From: Leishmania infantum JPCM5
Lineage: Eukaryota; Euglenozoa; Kinetoplastea; Trypanosomatida; Trypanosomatidae
Length of the DNA stretch: 64,000 nucleotides
Assembly (NCBI RefSeq): GCF_000002875.2
Contig: NC_009411.2
Location: forward strand, 248,001-312,000
Direction of reading: 5' to 3'
In this document: positions 1 to 11,290 of the stretch, piece by piece
Layout: every line of letters starts with the position of its first letter
How positions within the stretch are numbered: the first letter of the stretch is position 1
Position numbers and translations under genes: made by a program
Notes under the pieces: generated by a model
What the model was told of the DNA's origin: nothing
Database searches by the model: none
Seen by the model: the letters and a program-made list of their open reading frames with translations, nothing else

Positions 1-1
1 A

Positions 2-1750
2 TGGGAGGCGCTCATGATGGAAGATACGGTGCGTACCCCTCCCATGACGGCACCCGTCGCTCTCTACCTGCTGCTAGTCTCGATCTCTGAGAGCCATAAC
101 CGCGCTCCTGCGGAACTGAAGACCGCATCGACTCATCTCGACGAGGGCATCGTGGCCACCGAGCAGCACGTGGTCCCCTCAGCGTTCGCGACGGTTAGCC
201 CGATTGTGAAGCGCCGCTTCGCTGCAGACGCTCTGAAGGAGCTGCTAGGAGAGGTGAAGGGGTGCGGCCGTCTCGCAAAGGCTCTGCGCTCCGCCAGGCT
301 CCACGACTGGAGTCGCGACGCTGCGCTGTGTGAGGCGATGCTAGACGACCGACAGCTCTTGCGGGCTGACGTGGAGAACATGGTGGATCGTTTTGACAGT
401 ACGGCTGAGGTGAAGTCGCTGCTGCAGTCACTGATGAGTGGGACGGACATCGCTATCAAGGCACACGTCAGCCACGTCTTTCAGCTCTCTGGCATGGCGG
501 GCAAGAGCCAACAGCTGGTGGACTGGGACGCCGCCATGTCCGCCGTGGACTGGCCACACTGCTGGCGCGAGCATGCGCGCGAACTGCTTTCCGACCCGGC
601 GACGTTGGGGGCGGTGTACCGCCTGCTCAAGAACGCGACTGGCGCAAAACACGCCACGAAGCGGCTCTTTTGTGACGAGTACGCGGCCGAGGTGGAGGCA
701 GCTCTGCAGCGTCGCAAGGAACGCACGGGGGCACGCAAGGCCAGGACCGAGCAGCTGGTCCGAAACCTCACGTCGTATGAGCAGGTAGAGAGCACGCTTG
801 CCGTGCTTCGTGAAGCAGGGGTTTCGCTGCTGGAGCTCGAACGTGCCGAGCTAGCCACCGCGGAGCAGCGCACAGTGCGCCGCCCGCAGGTGGACACCGG
901 TGTGCTCGACCTCCTTTTGGAGTCCATTCGTCAGCGCCATCCATCGTGGGCAAAGTCAGGCGTTCTCCCAGCAGTCGCCTCTGCTGCGTCGAAGTCGCCG
1001 GTGTGGCACTTGGAGTGCATGACGCGCATATACATTCGCCTTTCCTACGTCCCGCAGGCGGCAGCGGCTCTAATGGCGCAGCGCACGCGTCGCCGGCTCG
1101 GCCCCGTTGGGACGGAGCCGACGCAGTTTAACGTGCCGACGGAGATGGGTATGGTGGAGCAGTACGACAATTTGCAGTACAAGCGATACGACTGGCAAGG
1201 CTGGTATCAGCGCATGGTGGACGTTCACAACCGCAACGTCTCCATCAAGTGCCGCCTCGACGATTTGAAGCGGCTGGACGCCTACGGAAACCCATTTGTG
1301 GAGATGCAGACGGAAAGGCGCCTGCGCATTCTCGCTGATCATCGCGTTGGAATGGGTGTGCTGAAGCTCGACAGCGACAAGTATGAGGATCAGCACGACA
1401 ACATAACCTACGGCTCGACGAAGCTGTCTGAACTGCTGGCGGACGCTCGCAAGGCGCAGCTGGGCAAGGAGTACTGGCCCTCGGTCGAGGTGAAGGTGCG
1501 CCGTCCGTCTGGGCAGAGCAAGACGTACTACTCCGTTCTCGATGATGCCCGCATCGAGTCAAAGAGCAAGGAACTCTACGCGAAATACCGCGAGGCCAAG
1601 AAACGGAGCCTCTTCGTGACGCCGATGGACATTTGGTTGGACGTGAAGGGTATGCAGGCTCGCAAGGCGGCTGAGACAGCAGATGCGCAAGGCTACACGG
1701 TCGACTCCCTGCATGACACGATGGACGACGACAGCAACCGCAAAGGTTGA
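2..1750 (+). CDS. Conserved hypothetical protein, 3' part (5' end outside window)
   Basis: The reading frame is open from the left edge to the TGA at 1748-1750. The first in-frame ATGs are at 14 and 17, but the frame has no stop before them, so the gene probably begins upstream and the start is unknown; at least 578 residues are visible. The protein is mostly alpha-helical by composition, with no signal peptide, membrane span or repeat that I can see. A basic, tyrosine-rich C-terminal half (around residues 390-550, with WYQRMVDVHNR and RRPSGQSKTYYSVLDD) looks like a compact conserved domain, followed by an acidic tail. I do not recognise the family. Third-position GC is high and the frame is long and unbroken, so it is surely coding. 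Confidence 0.85.
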   Translation, partial: WEALMMEDTVRTPPMTAPVALYLLLVSISESHNRAPAELKTASTHLDEGIVATEQHVVPSAFATVSPIVKRRFAADALKELLGEVKGCGRLAKALRSARLHDWSRDAALCEAMLDDRQLLRADVENMVDRFDSTAEVKSLLQSLMSGTDIAIKAHVSHVFQLSGMAGKSQQLVDWDAAMSAVDWPHCWREHARELLSDPATLGAVYRLLKNATGAKHATKRLFCDEYAAEVEAALQRRKERTGARKARTEQLVRNLTSYEQVESTLAVLREAGVSLLELERAELATAEQRTVRRPQVDTGVLDLLLESIRQRHPSWAKSGVLPAVASAASKSPVWHLECMTRIYIRLSYVPQAAAALMAQRTRRRLGPVGTEPTQFNVPTEMGMVEQYDNLQYKRYDWQGWYQRMVDVHNRNVSIKCRLDDLKRLDAYGNPFVEMQTERRLRILADHRVGMGVLKLDSDKYEDQHDNITYGSTKLSELLADARKAQLGKEYWPSVEVKVRRPSGQSKTYYSVLDDARIESKSKELYAKYREAKKRSLFVTPMDIWLDVKGMQARKAAETADAQGYTVDSLHDTMDDDSNRKG

Positions 1751-3201
1751 CGCGGATCTCCCACGAAGCAGACGAGGCGCGGCAGCGTTCGGTTGTATGT
1801 ACGAGAGTGCATGCATTATCTTTTTTGTGTGTGTGAGTCCCTCTACACATGTGCGTGTTGGTGTGCATTGCACTGCTTGTAACTGTCGAGGGCGGCGAGG
1901 ACTGATGGAGGGTGGGTCGCGGAAGGGGAGAGGGGGCTGTGCCGGATGCGTCGGGATTCACCGGGAGCTCGCTAGAAATGAAGAGAGAGCAAGGCACAGG
2001 GAGGGAGACGCGTGCAGGGCGTACCTACGCAACGCCCTCGAGAGACAGCGACCACGCGCACGCGGGCGTGTGTGTGTGTGGTGAAGAGTCGTAGGAAGAC
2101 TTCATGCGAAACCGTAAACAAAAAGTGGAGAGAAGCAGCGTGCAGCTATGTGTGTGTGTGTGCGTCTGTGTCTGTGTTGGAAAGAATAAGGCGCATTGCC
2201 AGGCTTCCTCGTCTTCCTCCCCTCCGGCATCGTCCGCCTTCTTTTTTTTTTGCTTGTCGCGTCCGCGAGGAAGCGGATAATATGCATCGCGGTGTACACG
2301 AGAAGGAATTGCGGTGAGGGTGAAGCGAGTCCTGCATCTTGCCGCGTCTTTTCAGAAAAGGGTCTTGAGAACATTGAGCACCTCCTCTCCTGTGGCAGCA
2401 GCTGCTTCTTCTCCCCCGTTCATGAGCCCTGACGTCGCTGTTTCTCTAGAAGGACGTCCCCCCTGTTCCGCCTCTCTGCATCCACCTTGATGTTTGATTG
2501 ATAACGTGTGGCATGTATGTAGGTATGTGCCGCTGCTGGTGGTGCCGGGGAACATCTCTCATTTCTTCTTGTTCTCCCTCTCTCTTCACCTGCCTTCGTT
2601 TTATGCTGCGAGTACTGCTCGCGCATCTTTTGCGCCGTATTGTGGCTGCGCTTCCCGTCTCCCTTTCCTTACGCATCTGCAACCACCGTTATCATCTCGG
2701 CGCGCGCTCGACACAAGCATAGAGACGGAAGAAGGTTACAGAATCGATTAACGTTGACAATGGCTCTGCTCCGTTCCCGACATATGAAGCCACTCACTCA
2801 CAAACACAGACACACACTTCTATACATCCACGCGCACGAGGGCAGAAAGCTCGCTCTCTGCACGGCGGTGCTTCAGCGCACGGACCAGCAGCAGCAGCAT
2901 CTTGCCCCCCTCCCTCTTCTTTTTTCTTTGTCGTTGCAGCCGACGGTTTAGCAACGAAAGACGACCCTCTCCGTTGCACGTGGGTTACAAAGTCTGCCAT
3001 CGCGGCTGTGTGTGCGTGTGGGGTCTTGTTCTCTTCGCCGAATTCGCCCGCCGCATTGTTTGTGCTGCCTTTTTTCTTCTCCCTTCGAAAGTCACCGGCC
3101 GTGCTGGAGCGAGCGTCTCTCTTCCGCTCGGGGTGGCAGTCCCTGCAAGGTGCGGAGACGATAGGGCTGACGCGTGTATTATTATTTTTTTTGCTTGCGT
3201 C
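1751..3201 (+). other. Intergenic region, no gene seen
   Basis: 1.45 kb of 3' and 5' untranslated/intergenic sequence rich in TG runs (about 2050-2180) and pyrimidine tracts. The best spliced-leader acceptor candidate for the next gene is the AG at 3090-3091, after a T/C-rich stretch at about 3050-3087. Open frames here have non-coding composition. Confidence 0.5.
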
Positions 3202-4146
3202 ATGTTGTCCGCTTCATCTTCTAGCTCGGAACTGGAGACTGCCGACGACGCGTCCGTCGAACACGCCGCGCTCGCCTACCAGCGCGTGAGGCGTGAGCAT
3301 GCGCTGCAGCGCTACCTCAAGGCCCGAGAAGCGTACGAGGTCGCGTGCATCGCACGCGAGCGTCGCCAGCTTGTCCTGCAGTCACACAACCACACGCTAC
3401 GGCTGCTGGAGGGGGTCGTTGGTGATGTGAAGGCCGTCGTCGATGCCACTCTGAAAGAAGGGTTGTCGGTGCGAGAGTCCACAGTTACAGCTGCAGAGAT
3501 GCTGCTCGCATCTTCTTGCTACAAGAGGGCCGAGCGCGGTCTTGTGACTTTGTTGGCGCACGAGGGACGGCAACATGAAGCGTTACAGGCCGCTACCCCG
3601 CCGCCAACGGAGACATCTCTTATACCGCAGGTGTTTTCGCCCGGCTCGAGGGCTGACAAGCCAGTCGCATCGTCGTCAGAAAAGCACATGCTGCGTCCGC
3701 TGCTTCTCCTGTGTGAGTGGCGGCTTGACTACACGACTCTGTTGTGCCGCCAACGCTTGCCGCTGTTTTCGGAGTTGGCGCGCGCCCAGCGACTGATTCA
3801 CAACTCTAGTGAGAGCGCCAGAGTGGCGCGTCGGCGCGCTCATGCGCCGACGGCACCTATTGCGCAACGGTGTCAGTTGCAAGTTGCGGAAGCCAGGGCT
3901 TCGCTTGCTAAGGCGAGAGCGTCTCAACGGTCTCTCAAAGATCGTCTGCATCAACTGCATCAAATGCTGAGCCGAAGCGCACCTGTTCACGCCGAGAGCG
4001 GTGTCTTCGTGGATGCTGGTGTTGCCGAGGAGATTCAAGCACAACTTCGGCGAGAGATTGCCGTCGGCCGCGTTACGCTGCTGCGTATTCTATGCGAGAA
4101 TTTGAGTGGCGCGTTTGACGAGAAAGGGCGGCTGACGGCTCTCTGA
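3202..4146 (+). CDS. Hypothetical coiled-coil protein, 314 aa
   Basis: The start chosen is the ATG at 3202, the first methionine after the T-rich tract and the AG at 3090-3091. The frame is open further upstream, but that part is low-complexity Phe/Leu/Cys-rich and reads like translated pyrimidine tract. The protein begins with a Ser-rich segment, then long Ala/Arg/Glu/Leu-rich helices (about residues 25-150 and 200-300) with heptad-like spacing, broken by a Pro/Ser segment near residues 130-155. No catalytic motif or membrane segment is visible. A structural or cytoskeletal role would be typical for such a protein, but that is only inference; the family is not recognised. Confidence 0.8.
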   Translation: MLSASSSSSELETADDASVEHAALAYQRVRREHALQRYLKAREAYEVACIARERRQLVLQSHNHTLRLLEGVVGDVKAVVDATLKEGLSVRESTVTAAEMLLASSCYKRAERGLVTLLAHEGRQHEALQAATPPPTETSLIPQVFSPGSRADKPVASSSEKHMLRPLLLLCEWRLDYTTLLCRQRLPLFSELARAQRLIHNSSESARVARRRAHAPTAPIAQRCQLQVAEARASLAKARASQRSLKDRLHQLHQMLSRSAPVHAESGVFVDAGVAEEIQAQLRREIAVGRVTLLRILCENLSGAFDEKGRLTAL

Positions 4147-4849
4147 CGGCCCTCCTGTGGCTGCGTTGTGTGGGAACACATATTTGCTTTCCCTCTTGCC
4201 TGACTGCGCTGATGGCCGTGACCACGGCCCGACCAGCGCACAGGTGTGTTTCTCTTTTGCCCCTCCCCCCCCCCAACTGCGCGTGGGTGCACTTCGCGGT
4301 CGCTTCGGTTTTGCATGCGGCATACATGGCTGCTGCCGCCAGCTGCCTCTACTCCCGTGTTCTACTGAAATGAAACGCAAAAAAAAAAGGGACGAAGGAA
4401 ATCGGGTCAGGTGCACCATCACCCTCCCCACCCCACCCGCCGCTTCTGAGGCGACACGCCGAAGGCATCTGCTGAACGTCATGTACACATTGTCTTCTCG
4501 TTGTCTTGCCGGTTACGCTTCTGCGCGCTCTCCGGCAGTAGGCTCTCCCGGGATGTTTCCTCCCTTTACTCTCCTTGACGCCTGAACGTGAACGCTGATG
4601 CGTGTCTGGCGGTGCCGCGTTCCTCTGCGTGCTCACCATTCTTTGTCTTTCGCGCCTTCTCGTTCCTGTGGTGCCGTGCGCCTCACCACCACGACCCACC
4701 TCCTCCACCTCCCAACCGTCACTGACACCCCCTGTCACACGCACATGTCCACCTGCAGCCACCTACAGAAGTGCTCGTTTTGTGCGGGCAAACGCCTCCT
4801 CATTGCATCCCATTCCTGAAAATACACCACATTTATCTCGAACGACAAA
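4147..4849 (+). other. Intergenic region, no gene seen
   Basis: 0.7 kb of C/T-rich sequence with short homopolymers (C-run near 4264-4274, A-run near 4379-4388). It holds the 3' UTR of the preceding gene and the 5' leader of the next. A plausible splice acceptor AG lies near 4757-4759. Confidence 0.45.
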
Positions 4850-5353
4850 ATGAAGGTCGAGCTGACGATGCAGTACCTGGATGAGTGGATGCTGCGCTGG
4901 CGCAAGTTCCAGACGGAGGGCGACTGGCAGATTGAGAAGAACCGCCAGTGGTGGCGGCAGGCAAACATTGTGACCGCTGGTGCGGTGATGGGGGGTCTTG
5001 TCATGTACACCGCCGGCGCGGCGACCATCCGCCGCCAGTTCGGCGCCCCGCACTTTTTCGACGTCGGTGTGGACGCTAAGATCAAGGAAGCGATCTGCGA
5101 TACCATGACGAGCCGCTGGCGCTACACCCCGCAGGGATACGGACGTCTGATGCTGGTGGGGCTGCCCACCTTCTTTGTCTTCGCGATTTCCGAGCACATC
5201 CAGGAACGCCGCCGCCTCCGCGCCTACGTGAGGCAGAATACCGTGTTTGGTGAGCAGGCGCGCCGCCTCGTGCAGAATGGCAAAATCGAGGAATACCTCG
5301 CGGTAGACATCAAGGCCTCGCTCCCGCAGAACCAATCGCAGCTTTACGCGTAA
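4850..5353 (+). CDS. Conserved hypothetical membrane protein, 167 aa, possibly mitochondrial
   Basis: ATG at 4850 to TAA at 5351-5353. The protein has a Trp/Arg-rich amphipathic N-terminus (residues 8-38), a small-residue hydrophobic span at about 40-60 (IVTAGAVMGGLVMYTAGAATI), a polar loop, a second span at about 98-117 containing MLVGLPTFFVFAIS, and a basic helical C-terminus. This two-span, Gly/Ala-rich, Arg-rich layout is common among accessory subunits of the mitochondrial inner membrane in kinetoplastids, so a respiratory-complex role is possible, but I see no diagnostic motif. Strong G/C third-position bias and a clean start support real coding. Confidence 0.85.
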   Translation: MKVELTMQYLDEWMLRWRKFQTEGDWQIEKNRQWWRQANIVTAGAVMGGLVMYTAGAATIRRQFGAPHFFDVGVDAKIKEAICDTMTSRWRYTPQGYGRLMLVGLPTFFVFAISEHIQERRRLRAYVRQNTVFGEQARRLVQNGKIEEYLAVDIKASLPQNQSQLYA

Positions 5354-8300
5354 GCTTGAGCGGAGGCGCTGGCGGACTCGGCGACAGGCTTGGGCAAGAG
5401 GAAGCGACATAGTGGGGAGCGAAGTGAGGGGCAGAACAGCATCGCACATGTGACTCCAGGGTTTCGAATCATCATGGGCGCCTGTGCATCACTGTGCGCT
5501 GGGGGCCGCCATTGCTGTTGAAAAGCCTCTCCCCTCCACGGCTCGTACGTGCTTGTGTATGCCCCCCCCCCTCGCATATTCGTCCCCCCTCCCCTACCGA
5601 CACACCCACATGCTCGCATGCGCGCGCGCTCATATTTCGAGCACCGAAAGTGCGCGCTTTTCTCTCCTTTCCAGAGTCTGCACTGTTGCCGAGTTTGTGT
5701 GTGCGTTGTTGTTGGAAGCTTTCGCTCTCCTCCCGTTGTTCTCTTTTCCTCCGTCTTATAGCGTAGTAGTAGTTTGGTAGGTAAGCTGGATGATGGCGCG
5801 CGTGCCCCCCCTCCTCCTTCCCGCTTCCGCCCACCGCGCCGGAGCAGTCGTGCAAAGGAACAGGAATATACATATATATTTGCACGAGCTGTTCACTAAT
5901 GTCTGTTTTCATTCTGCCAGGCATCATCCCCCACCCCCTTTAAGCGGCGAAGGGGAAAAAACAAGAATAACTATGAAAGCAAAACACGTCGAGCAAGCAC
6001 AGAAAATGGCCTTCGACCGAGACGCTTTCAAGCGCGCTTGCGCGGCGCGGACTAGGCGGAGAGCGCCACAGGGATGGAAAAGGAAAGCGTGACGGCCAAG
6101 GGCCGGCGCTGCTGGGCTGGTCGCGCAACTCCAAAGCAGGGGACAACATCACTTCTGCAACTTCCCACACTGAACATGTCCATGGCGGGGTTGACTGCGC
6201 GCCTCTGTGCCGGCGGACGCTGCAAGGCGTACGCTGAAGTCACACACAGCCTCACCGTGTACCGCAGAACAATGCTGCTTTCCTTTCGGCGCGAGCTCCC
6301 CGATGTCTTCGATGCCTGCCGCTTCCTTCTTTTTTTATGGCCTACGCAATCTCTGCTCGTCGCGCCCCTCGGTCGCTTCTTCCTCGGCTGCCTTCTGTCA
6401 CATGTCCCGTCGCTAACATCCCTGTGCATACATACATATACATGCACATATATACACGCATACGTAACCACATGCATGCACTCACCACGACCTCTCCCCA
6501 CGTGTAAACATCCCACGTGTGTGCTTGCACACATCGTAAGAGAACTAGAAAGAAACGAAAAAAAAAAGGAGAGAGCGAACGGACATACAAGCAGCAACAA
6601 CCCAGTTGAGCATGAAAGTGCACGACCATCGTACGGCGCACGACATACGGAGGCTTGCAGAAGCGAAAGGAAATTTCGTTTTTCTTGGCTTGTTTTGCAG
6701 TTGATCTTCTCCTCCCCCTCCCTCTCTTCCTCTTCCTCGGTTTCTCGGCGTGTTGGCGTTTCTTTCTTATTATTGCTTACTTTCTTCGGATTTTTGAACA
6801 TTGTCACTGTCGCCTCTCTCTCCCTTTTCGTTTTTTTTTGTTATATTTTCTTTGTCTTTTGCTCCCTGATCTTCCCGGGTTCCGGTTGTCCTTCAGGTGC
6901 CCCTATTTCTCGCTTTTGAGGTAGACATTTTCGGTTCGTCTGAGCTGCCTCTTGCAGTTTGTGGTGCTTCTTCACGTTGTCCATCCCTCCTTGCTCTCCT
7001 CCCTCTCACCACCCGCCTTCTTTTCGCCGCGTAGGTGCAGACCAGATTTTTATGTGCGTGAAAGAGCTCAATTTTCAGTGGCGTGTGCCTTTGTGTATGT
7101 GCGTGTGTCCCATTCTCTCTTTCTGCTTGGACTGGGCGTAGCTGCTTGCACTGCTTTATTTCTGGGTTTTTGTCGCTCTCTTTTTTGTTTCCTTTTTGTT
7201 TTCGGTGTGGGCTTGCTTCTCCTCCTCTCCAGCGACACAGCACTCTCGTGCATATTCTTGACGGATGCGTAGGCACTCGCGCCTGCCGGGGTTCATGTTG
7301 TTCTAAGCGTGCATATTGGTGCATTGAAGTGTGTGATTTCCTTATTCCTTTTTCAGCCCGTCTCGCTTCTTCTTCCCTCGCTTCACCCCGCTCATGTTGG
7401 AGGCGGGTGCCGTTTTGATCGTGTCCTCCTTCGTCTCTCCCCATCTGCTTCTTTTTTTTTTTCGTGTTGCGTCGACGTTTTATCCGCGTGTCGTTGCCCT
7501 ACTCTCGCGCTCTCTCTTTCTCCGTGTCCTTTGTTATCCGCTCTCTTAGAGCCGTTCTCTGTCTTTCTTTCTTCCACCTCGTTTGATTCTCGTGCATAGG
7601 CCCACCACCGCGGCGACGTCCAGCCAACCGCAGTCGCCGTCTGTCACGGACTCCAGGCAACGTTTCTTGTCTTCAGATTGTGACGGTGCTCACGTGTGTC
7701 CAGGTGAGCGGCTCAGTGCTGTCCTCACCGCTCTCTCTGTTTCGCGCTGTCCCTGCCAAGGACAGACCCGCGTGCAAGACGGGTTGTGCAGTGCCGCGTT
7801 TTATGCGTTAGAGGCGAACTTTGCCTTGCTCGTCATCACCAACTCGCCTGGGCCCCACCTCGTTCCACCTTGGCCCTCTCTGCTTGACAAGTAGAAGGTC
7901 AGAAGGGGAGACGCTGTTTTGGAGAGAGGAGCGCGAAGACTGTGCGTTGTAGCAAACATTGTTCGGCTTTCTCTCTGTCTTTGGGGTAGCTCCGCGTGGC
8001 AGCGGCTCCGCGTCGTGGCGACCGATACCAACACAGACGACGACGAAAACAAAAACAGGCAAGCGACCTTCTTTCAGGACACACCGAGGGGTACGCAGGT
8101 ACAGAGGTACTCATCTCCGCAGAGGGAGGGAGGCCTAGGCTGCAGGGAAGCAGGCGTAAAGCTCAAGCGAGAGAAAGCCGGGCATATACACACGAGCACG
8201 AACAGAGAGCAACGCTCTGGTGCGCATACGCAACACGAACAACGGAAAAATAGGAGACATAAAAGTCAGCCACCAAGAAAAACACACACCGACGAGCCCA

Positions 8301-9748
8301 ACTGTTTTTTTTTTTCGGGTGAGGTGGGGGTGGTGGTGGTGGAGATTCTTGTTCTCTGTTCCCATTCCTGTCCGTCGGCCATTTCGCCTGCTCTCTTTCC
8401 CTTTACGACCTCCCCCTCTCTCTTTTCTTGTTTTCAGTAGTTGGGTAATTCTGCGCATAATAGAAAACATATATAGATATATATGTGTGTACGCGCGCGT
8501 GCGTGTTTGCTGTTTTGCTCGGTGGCCGCCAAGAAGGACTCGACGAAGGTGCTGTTTTGCAGAATTTTTCTTTTTTCATTATTCATCTTTGCCTGCGGCG
8601 GTCTCTCTGTGTCTTTCTACGACCTCCTCTGCGGTACGGAAGGCGGTGCATCATCAGCGCGTCTTCGTCACCAGCGCACCCACTGTGCATTGCAGTATTG
8701 CTGTGCTCCACCGTCAACGCCCCCTCTCTCTCTTTCGCGTTTTCTCACTGCGCGTACGGCGCTTCATTCTATTCATCCGTGAATGTGAGCTGCTGGAAAG
8801 GAATACACGGAGTGCCCATTGCCTTTTACCGAGTCCCTTGAGTCTTCCTCACCGAACTGCTCCCCGTATATTTTTTACCTCTCCGTTGTTGTTCGGGGGT
8901 GGGGGGAGCTCGTTGTGTGCCTCTGTTTGTCTGTCTCTGTGTCTGTGCGTGTGCGTAGCAACTCACCATCTCACCAGCTTTCTTGCCCCGTTTGATTCCT
9001 TTCGTGTTTCTCTCTTTGCATTCCTGTAGGCGTCATCACTTCTTTGCATCGACACTTGCTGCGTGTTTGCGTGTGCGTGTGTGGCTCTCCCCTCACCTTT
9101 CCCCTGTCTCTCTCGCTCTGTCGCTCCGGTGAACAGGCTGAGCCGCTTCTCCACGTACCTCCGTGCACTTGCCCCTACCTGAACCACCGCCGTTGCCATC
9201 CTCGAAGCAAGACAAACATGTCAGGGCCCATACGACTCTTCGAGCGGTACACCTGATTCTCTTCTCCCTTTGTCGTTCTGTTTTGCGTTGTTGTTGTTTT
9301 TTTTTTCGCCTTTTGCTCGCTCCCATAGTTTGTGGCGGTGGTTGCGTCTTGCAGCAGAGCTTCTGCTTGAACGAGTGCTAGCCGTGCTTCTTTATTCCCG
9401 CAGGGGTCGTGGCCGGTGAGGTGAGTGTTTGTGCCATAGGTGTGCGGGCTCATTCCTGTCTCGCTCGCTCTCACTCTTTCGCGCTTCTGCACTGTTGTTC
9501 TTGGCTGCAACTTTGTTGCTCGCTGCGAGGGGGCCGACCTGCGTCTTGCAGCCCTCTTCCTTTCTCCCTCCGCCACCTCTCACGCACATCTACGACTCTC
9601 TCTGCGTTCCGGTGGGCGTGCGGTGCTTGCATACAGACCCCAGACCGTCACACATCCAGCAGCCGTGCCCTTAGACGCTTCCGCGTGTGTTTAAATTTCT
9701 CGCTTCCTCAACGTTGTGCGTGTTTCGTTGGCGGGGATCGTACGGCGG
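5354..9748 (+). other. 4.4 kb intergenic region, no convincing gene
   Basis: Dominated by pyrimidine tracts, T-homopolymers, (TG)n and (CA)n, with a (TA)-rich patch near 8467-8487. Several frames are open for 150-280 codons (for example 6074-6919 and 8220-9029), but their products are Ser/Leu/Phe/Cys-rich translations of pyrimidine runs and lack normal composition. It presumably contains the long 3' UTR of the small membrane-protein gene and the 5' region of the lectin-like gene. One or more small RNA genes could be hidden; none was recognised. Confidence 0.5.
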
Positions 9749-11290
9749 ATGCCGTGCGTGTGCTCAGGCCCCTACATGTCTATTTCCTCCCGCCATCGTT
9801 ACAAGAGGCCACTGCAGCGTGGCCTGCTCAGCGTATGCGCGTTGGCGCTATTCGTTTGTGTGGTGTTCAGCTATGCCTCCGCCCCTGTGTACGACGCGAG
9901 CAATGTGAAGATCATCGTGGAAAACACGTTTGATTCCACTCAGCGCAGCTCTCACATTCAGGTGTGCGAGGCGAAGGGAGGTGTATTGGTGCCAGACGTA
10001 TCTGACGCCATTCACCAGGAGCTGGTGAACAAGATGACGGCGGCGGGTGCGATTAGCTATTGTGGCTACCTGGGAGGCTCCACGATTCTGTCTTCTTCCC
10101 AGTGCACAACGTCCAAGGCCACGCTGAACTGCATTTGGTATTGGGACCAAGGGCGGTACAGCGGCATCGAGAACGCCTACGCCTTTTACAAAGGCAACTA
10201 CTTCCCTGCCTCGGGGAGCAACGGTGGTTTGGTCGGTGCGGGCATGCTCAGCACGGACTCGAGTAACCACTGGACGAAGAAGAAGGGTGTGCAAGCATAC
10301 CCGGGAAGCAAGCACCAGCGCTACGCGATGCTCATCCTGTCCCAGACGTCTTCAACGGCAGGCTGGATGGACAGTAGTGAAAGCTGGTTTTCGTACGGTG
10401 AAGCCCCGACAAACCGCTACTATGCCATGTGCCTCGTCGAGCCGGCAACAACGACTACGACGACCACGACAACGACGACCACGACAACGACGACCACGAC
10501 AACGACGACCACCACCACGACTACCACCACGACGGCCATGCCACCCACGACGGCAATGCCTCTGATTACCACAACTACAACCAAGACGCCTCCTACTACC
10601 ACCACGCTGCCACCCACCACGAGCACGACCAGCGAACCGACGACACAGGAGGAGGGCGACCAGAAGGTGACCATGTGGGTCGGTATCTCAATCTTCCTTG
10701 TACTGGTGATTGCCCTTGTTTTTGTCCTCATCATGGGCAGAGCTCGGCAAAAGGGCTGGTGTTGCTTCGCGGCCAAGGAGCCTGCAGGCGCCGTGTCGAC
10801 GACATCGGGCGAGTTGGTTGCCCCAGCGGCGTCGTTGAACGAAAAGCGACGCAGGTCGCGGCGCTCCAGCCTCGCGCCAAAGTCGTCCTTTCGCTCGAAC
10901 GGCAGTAGCAGTGGGACTGTACGCTCCTTTCACGCCGCCTCACCCAGCAAGGACCGTTCCGGGCGCCGGTCGATTCTCCGAAACGATGACGAACAGATGG
11001 AGGACTATCCGGAGCGCCAAGACTCCTGTTGTAGCGCCCGCAGCGAGGACCTCGCAGCGAGTGAGAGGTTCGACCCTATTGCACCGGTGGAGATGGTGCC
11101 TCTCCGATACTCGGAGCAGCTGATGGTTTCGACTCTTCCAGTAGAACTCGCCCAACCGCCCCTCTATAGCGAGCCGCTGATACAACAATCGTTGTGGAAC
11201 TCGCGGTCTTCTGAGTGCGCAGATGAGCGCATCATGGACACCCCGCGGCCACGACTGCGCCGCACCTCGAGCGTGAGCTTCATCGACTAA
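9749..11290 (+). CDS. Type I surface-type protein: C-type-lectin-like ectodomain, poly-Thr stalk, membrane span, 513 aa
   Basis: Start at ATG 9749; ATG 9776 is an alternative that gives a shorter, equally basic leader before the hydrophobic signal segment (residues about 24-44, GLLSVCALALFVCVVFSYA). The ectodomain (about 50-232) carries Cys and Gly/Trp patterns reminiscent of C-type-lectin-like folds: HIQVCEAKGG, NCIWYWDQGRYSG, AFYKGNYFP and YYAMCLVE. A stalk follows with 29 consecutive Thr codons at 10448-10534 and further Thr/Pro repeats to about residue 294, a likely O-glycosylation or phosphoglycosylation site. A single span (about 307-330, WVGISIFLVLVIALVFVLIMG) ends in basic residues and a Cys pair. 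The 180-residue tail is Ser/Arg-rich. Surface or flagellar-pocket display is inferred. The lectin assignment is by pattern only, with ligand-binding residues unverified. Confidence 0.85.
   Translation: MPCVCSGPYMSISSRHRYKRPLQRGLLSVCALALFVCVVFSYASAPVYDASNVKIIVENTFDSTQRSSHIQVCEAKGGVLVPDVSDAIHQELVNKMTAAGAISYCGYLGGSTILSSSQCTTSKATLNCIWYWDQGRYSGIENAYAFYKGNYFPASGSNGGLVGAGMLSTDSSNHWTKKKGVQAYPGSKHQRYAMLILSQTSSTAGWMDSSESWFSYGEAPTNRYYAMCLVEPATTTTTTTTTTTTTTTTTTTTTTTTTTTTTAMPPTTAMPLITTTTTKTPPTTTTLPPTTSTTSEPTTQEEGDQKVTMWVGISIFLVLVIALVFVLIMGRARQKGWCCFAAKEPAGAVSTTSGELVAPAASLNEKRRRSRRSSLAPKSSFRSNGSSSGTVRSFHAASPSKDRSGRRSILRNDDEQMEDYPERQDSCCSARSEDLAASERFDPIAPVEMVPLRYSEQLMVSTLPVELAQPPLYSEPLIQQSLWNSRSSECADERIMDTPRPRLRRTSSVSFID
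10448..10534 (+). repeat. Poly-Thr codon repeat (29 ACN codons)
   Basis: A run of 29 threonine codons built mostly from ACG, ACC and ACA in quasi-hexameric blocks, within the stalk of the lectin-like surface protein. Length variation between strains is likely, because the unit is a simple tandem repeat. Confidence 0.9.

Noticed and set aside
6074..6919. 281-codon open frame in the 5.4-9.7 kb region
   Set aside because: Translation is dominated by pyrimidine-tract residues (Ser, Leu, Phe, Cys) and (CA)n/(TA)n runs; no coding bias.
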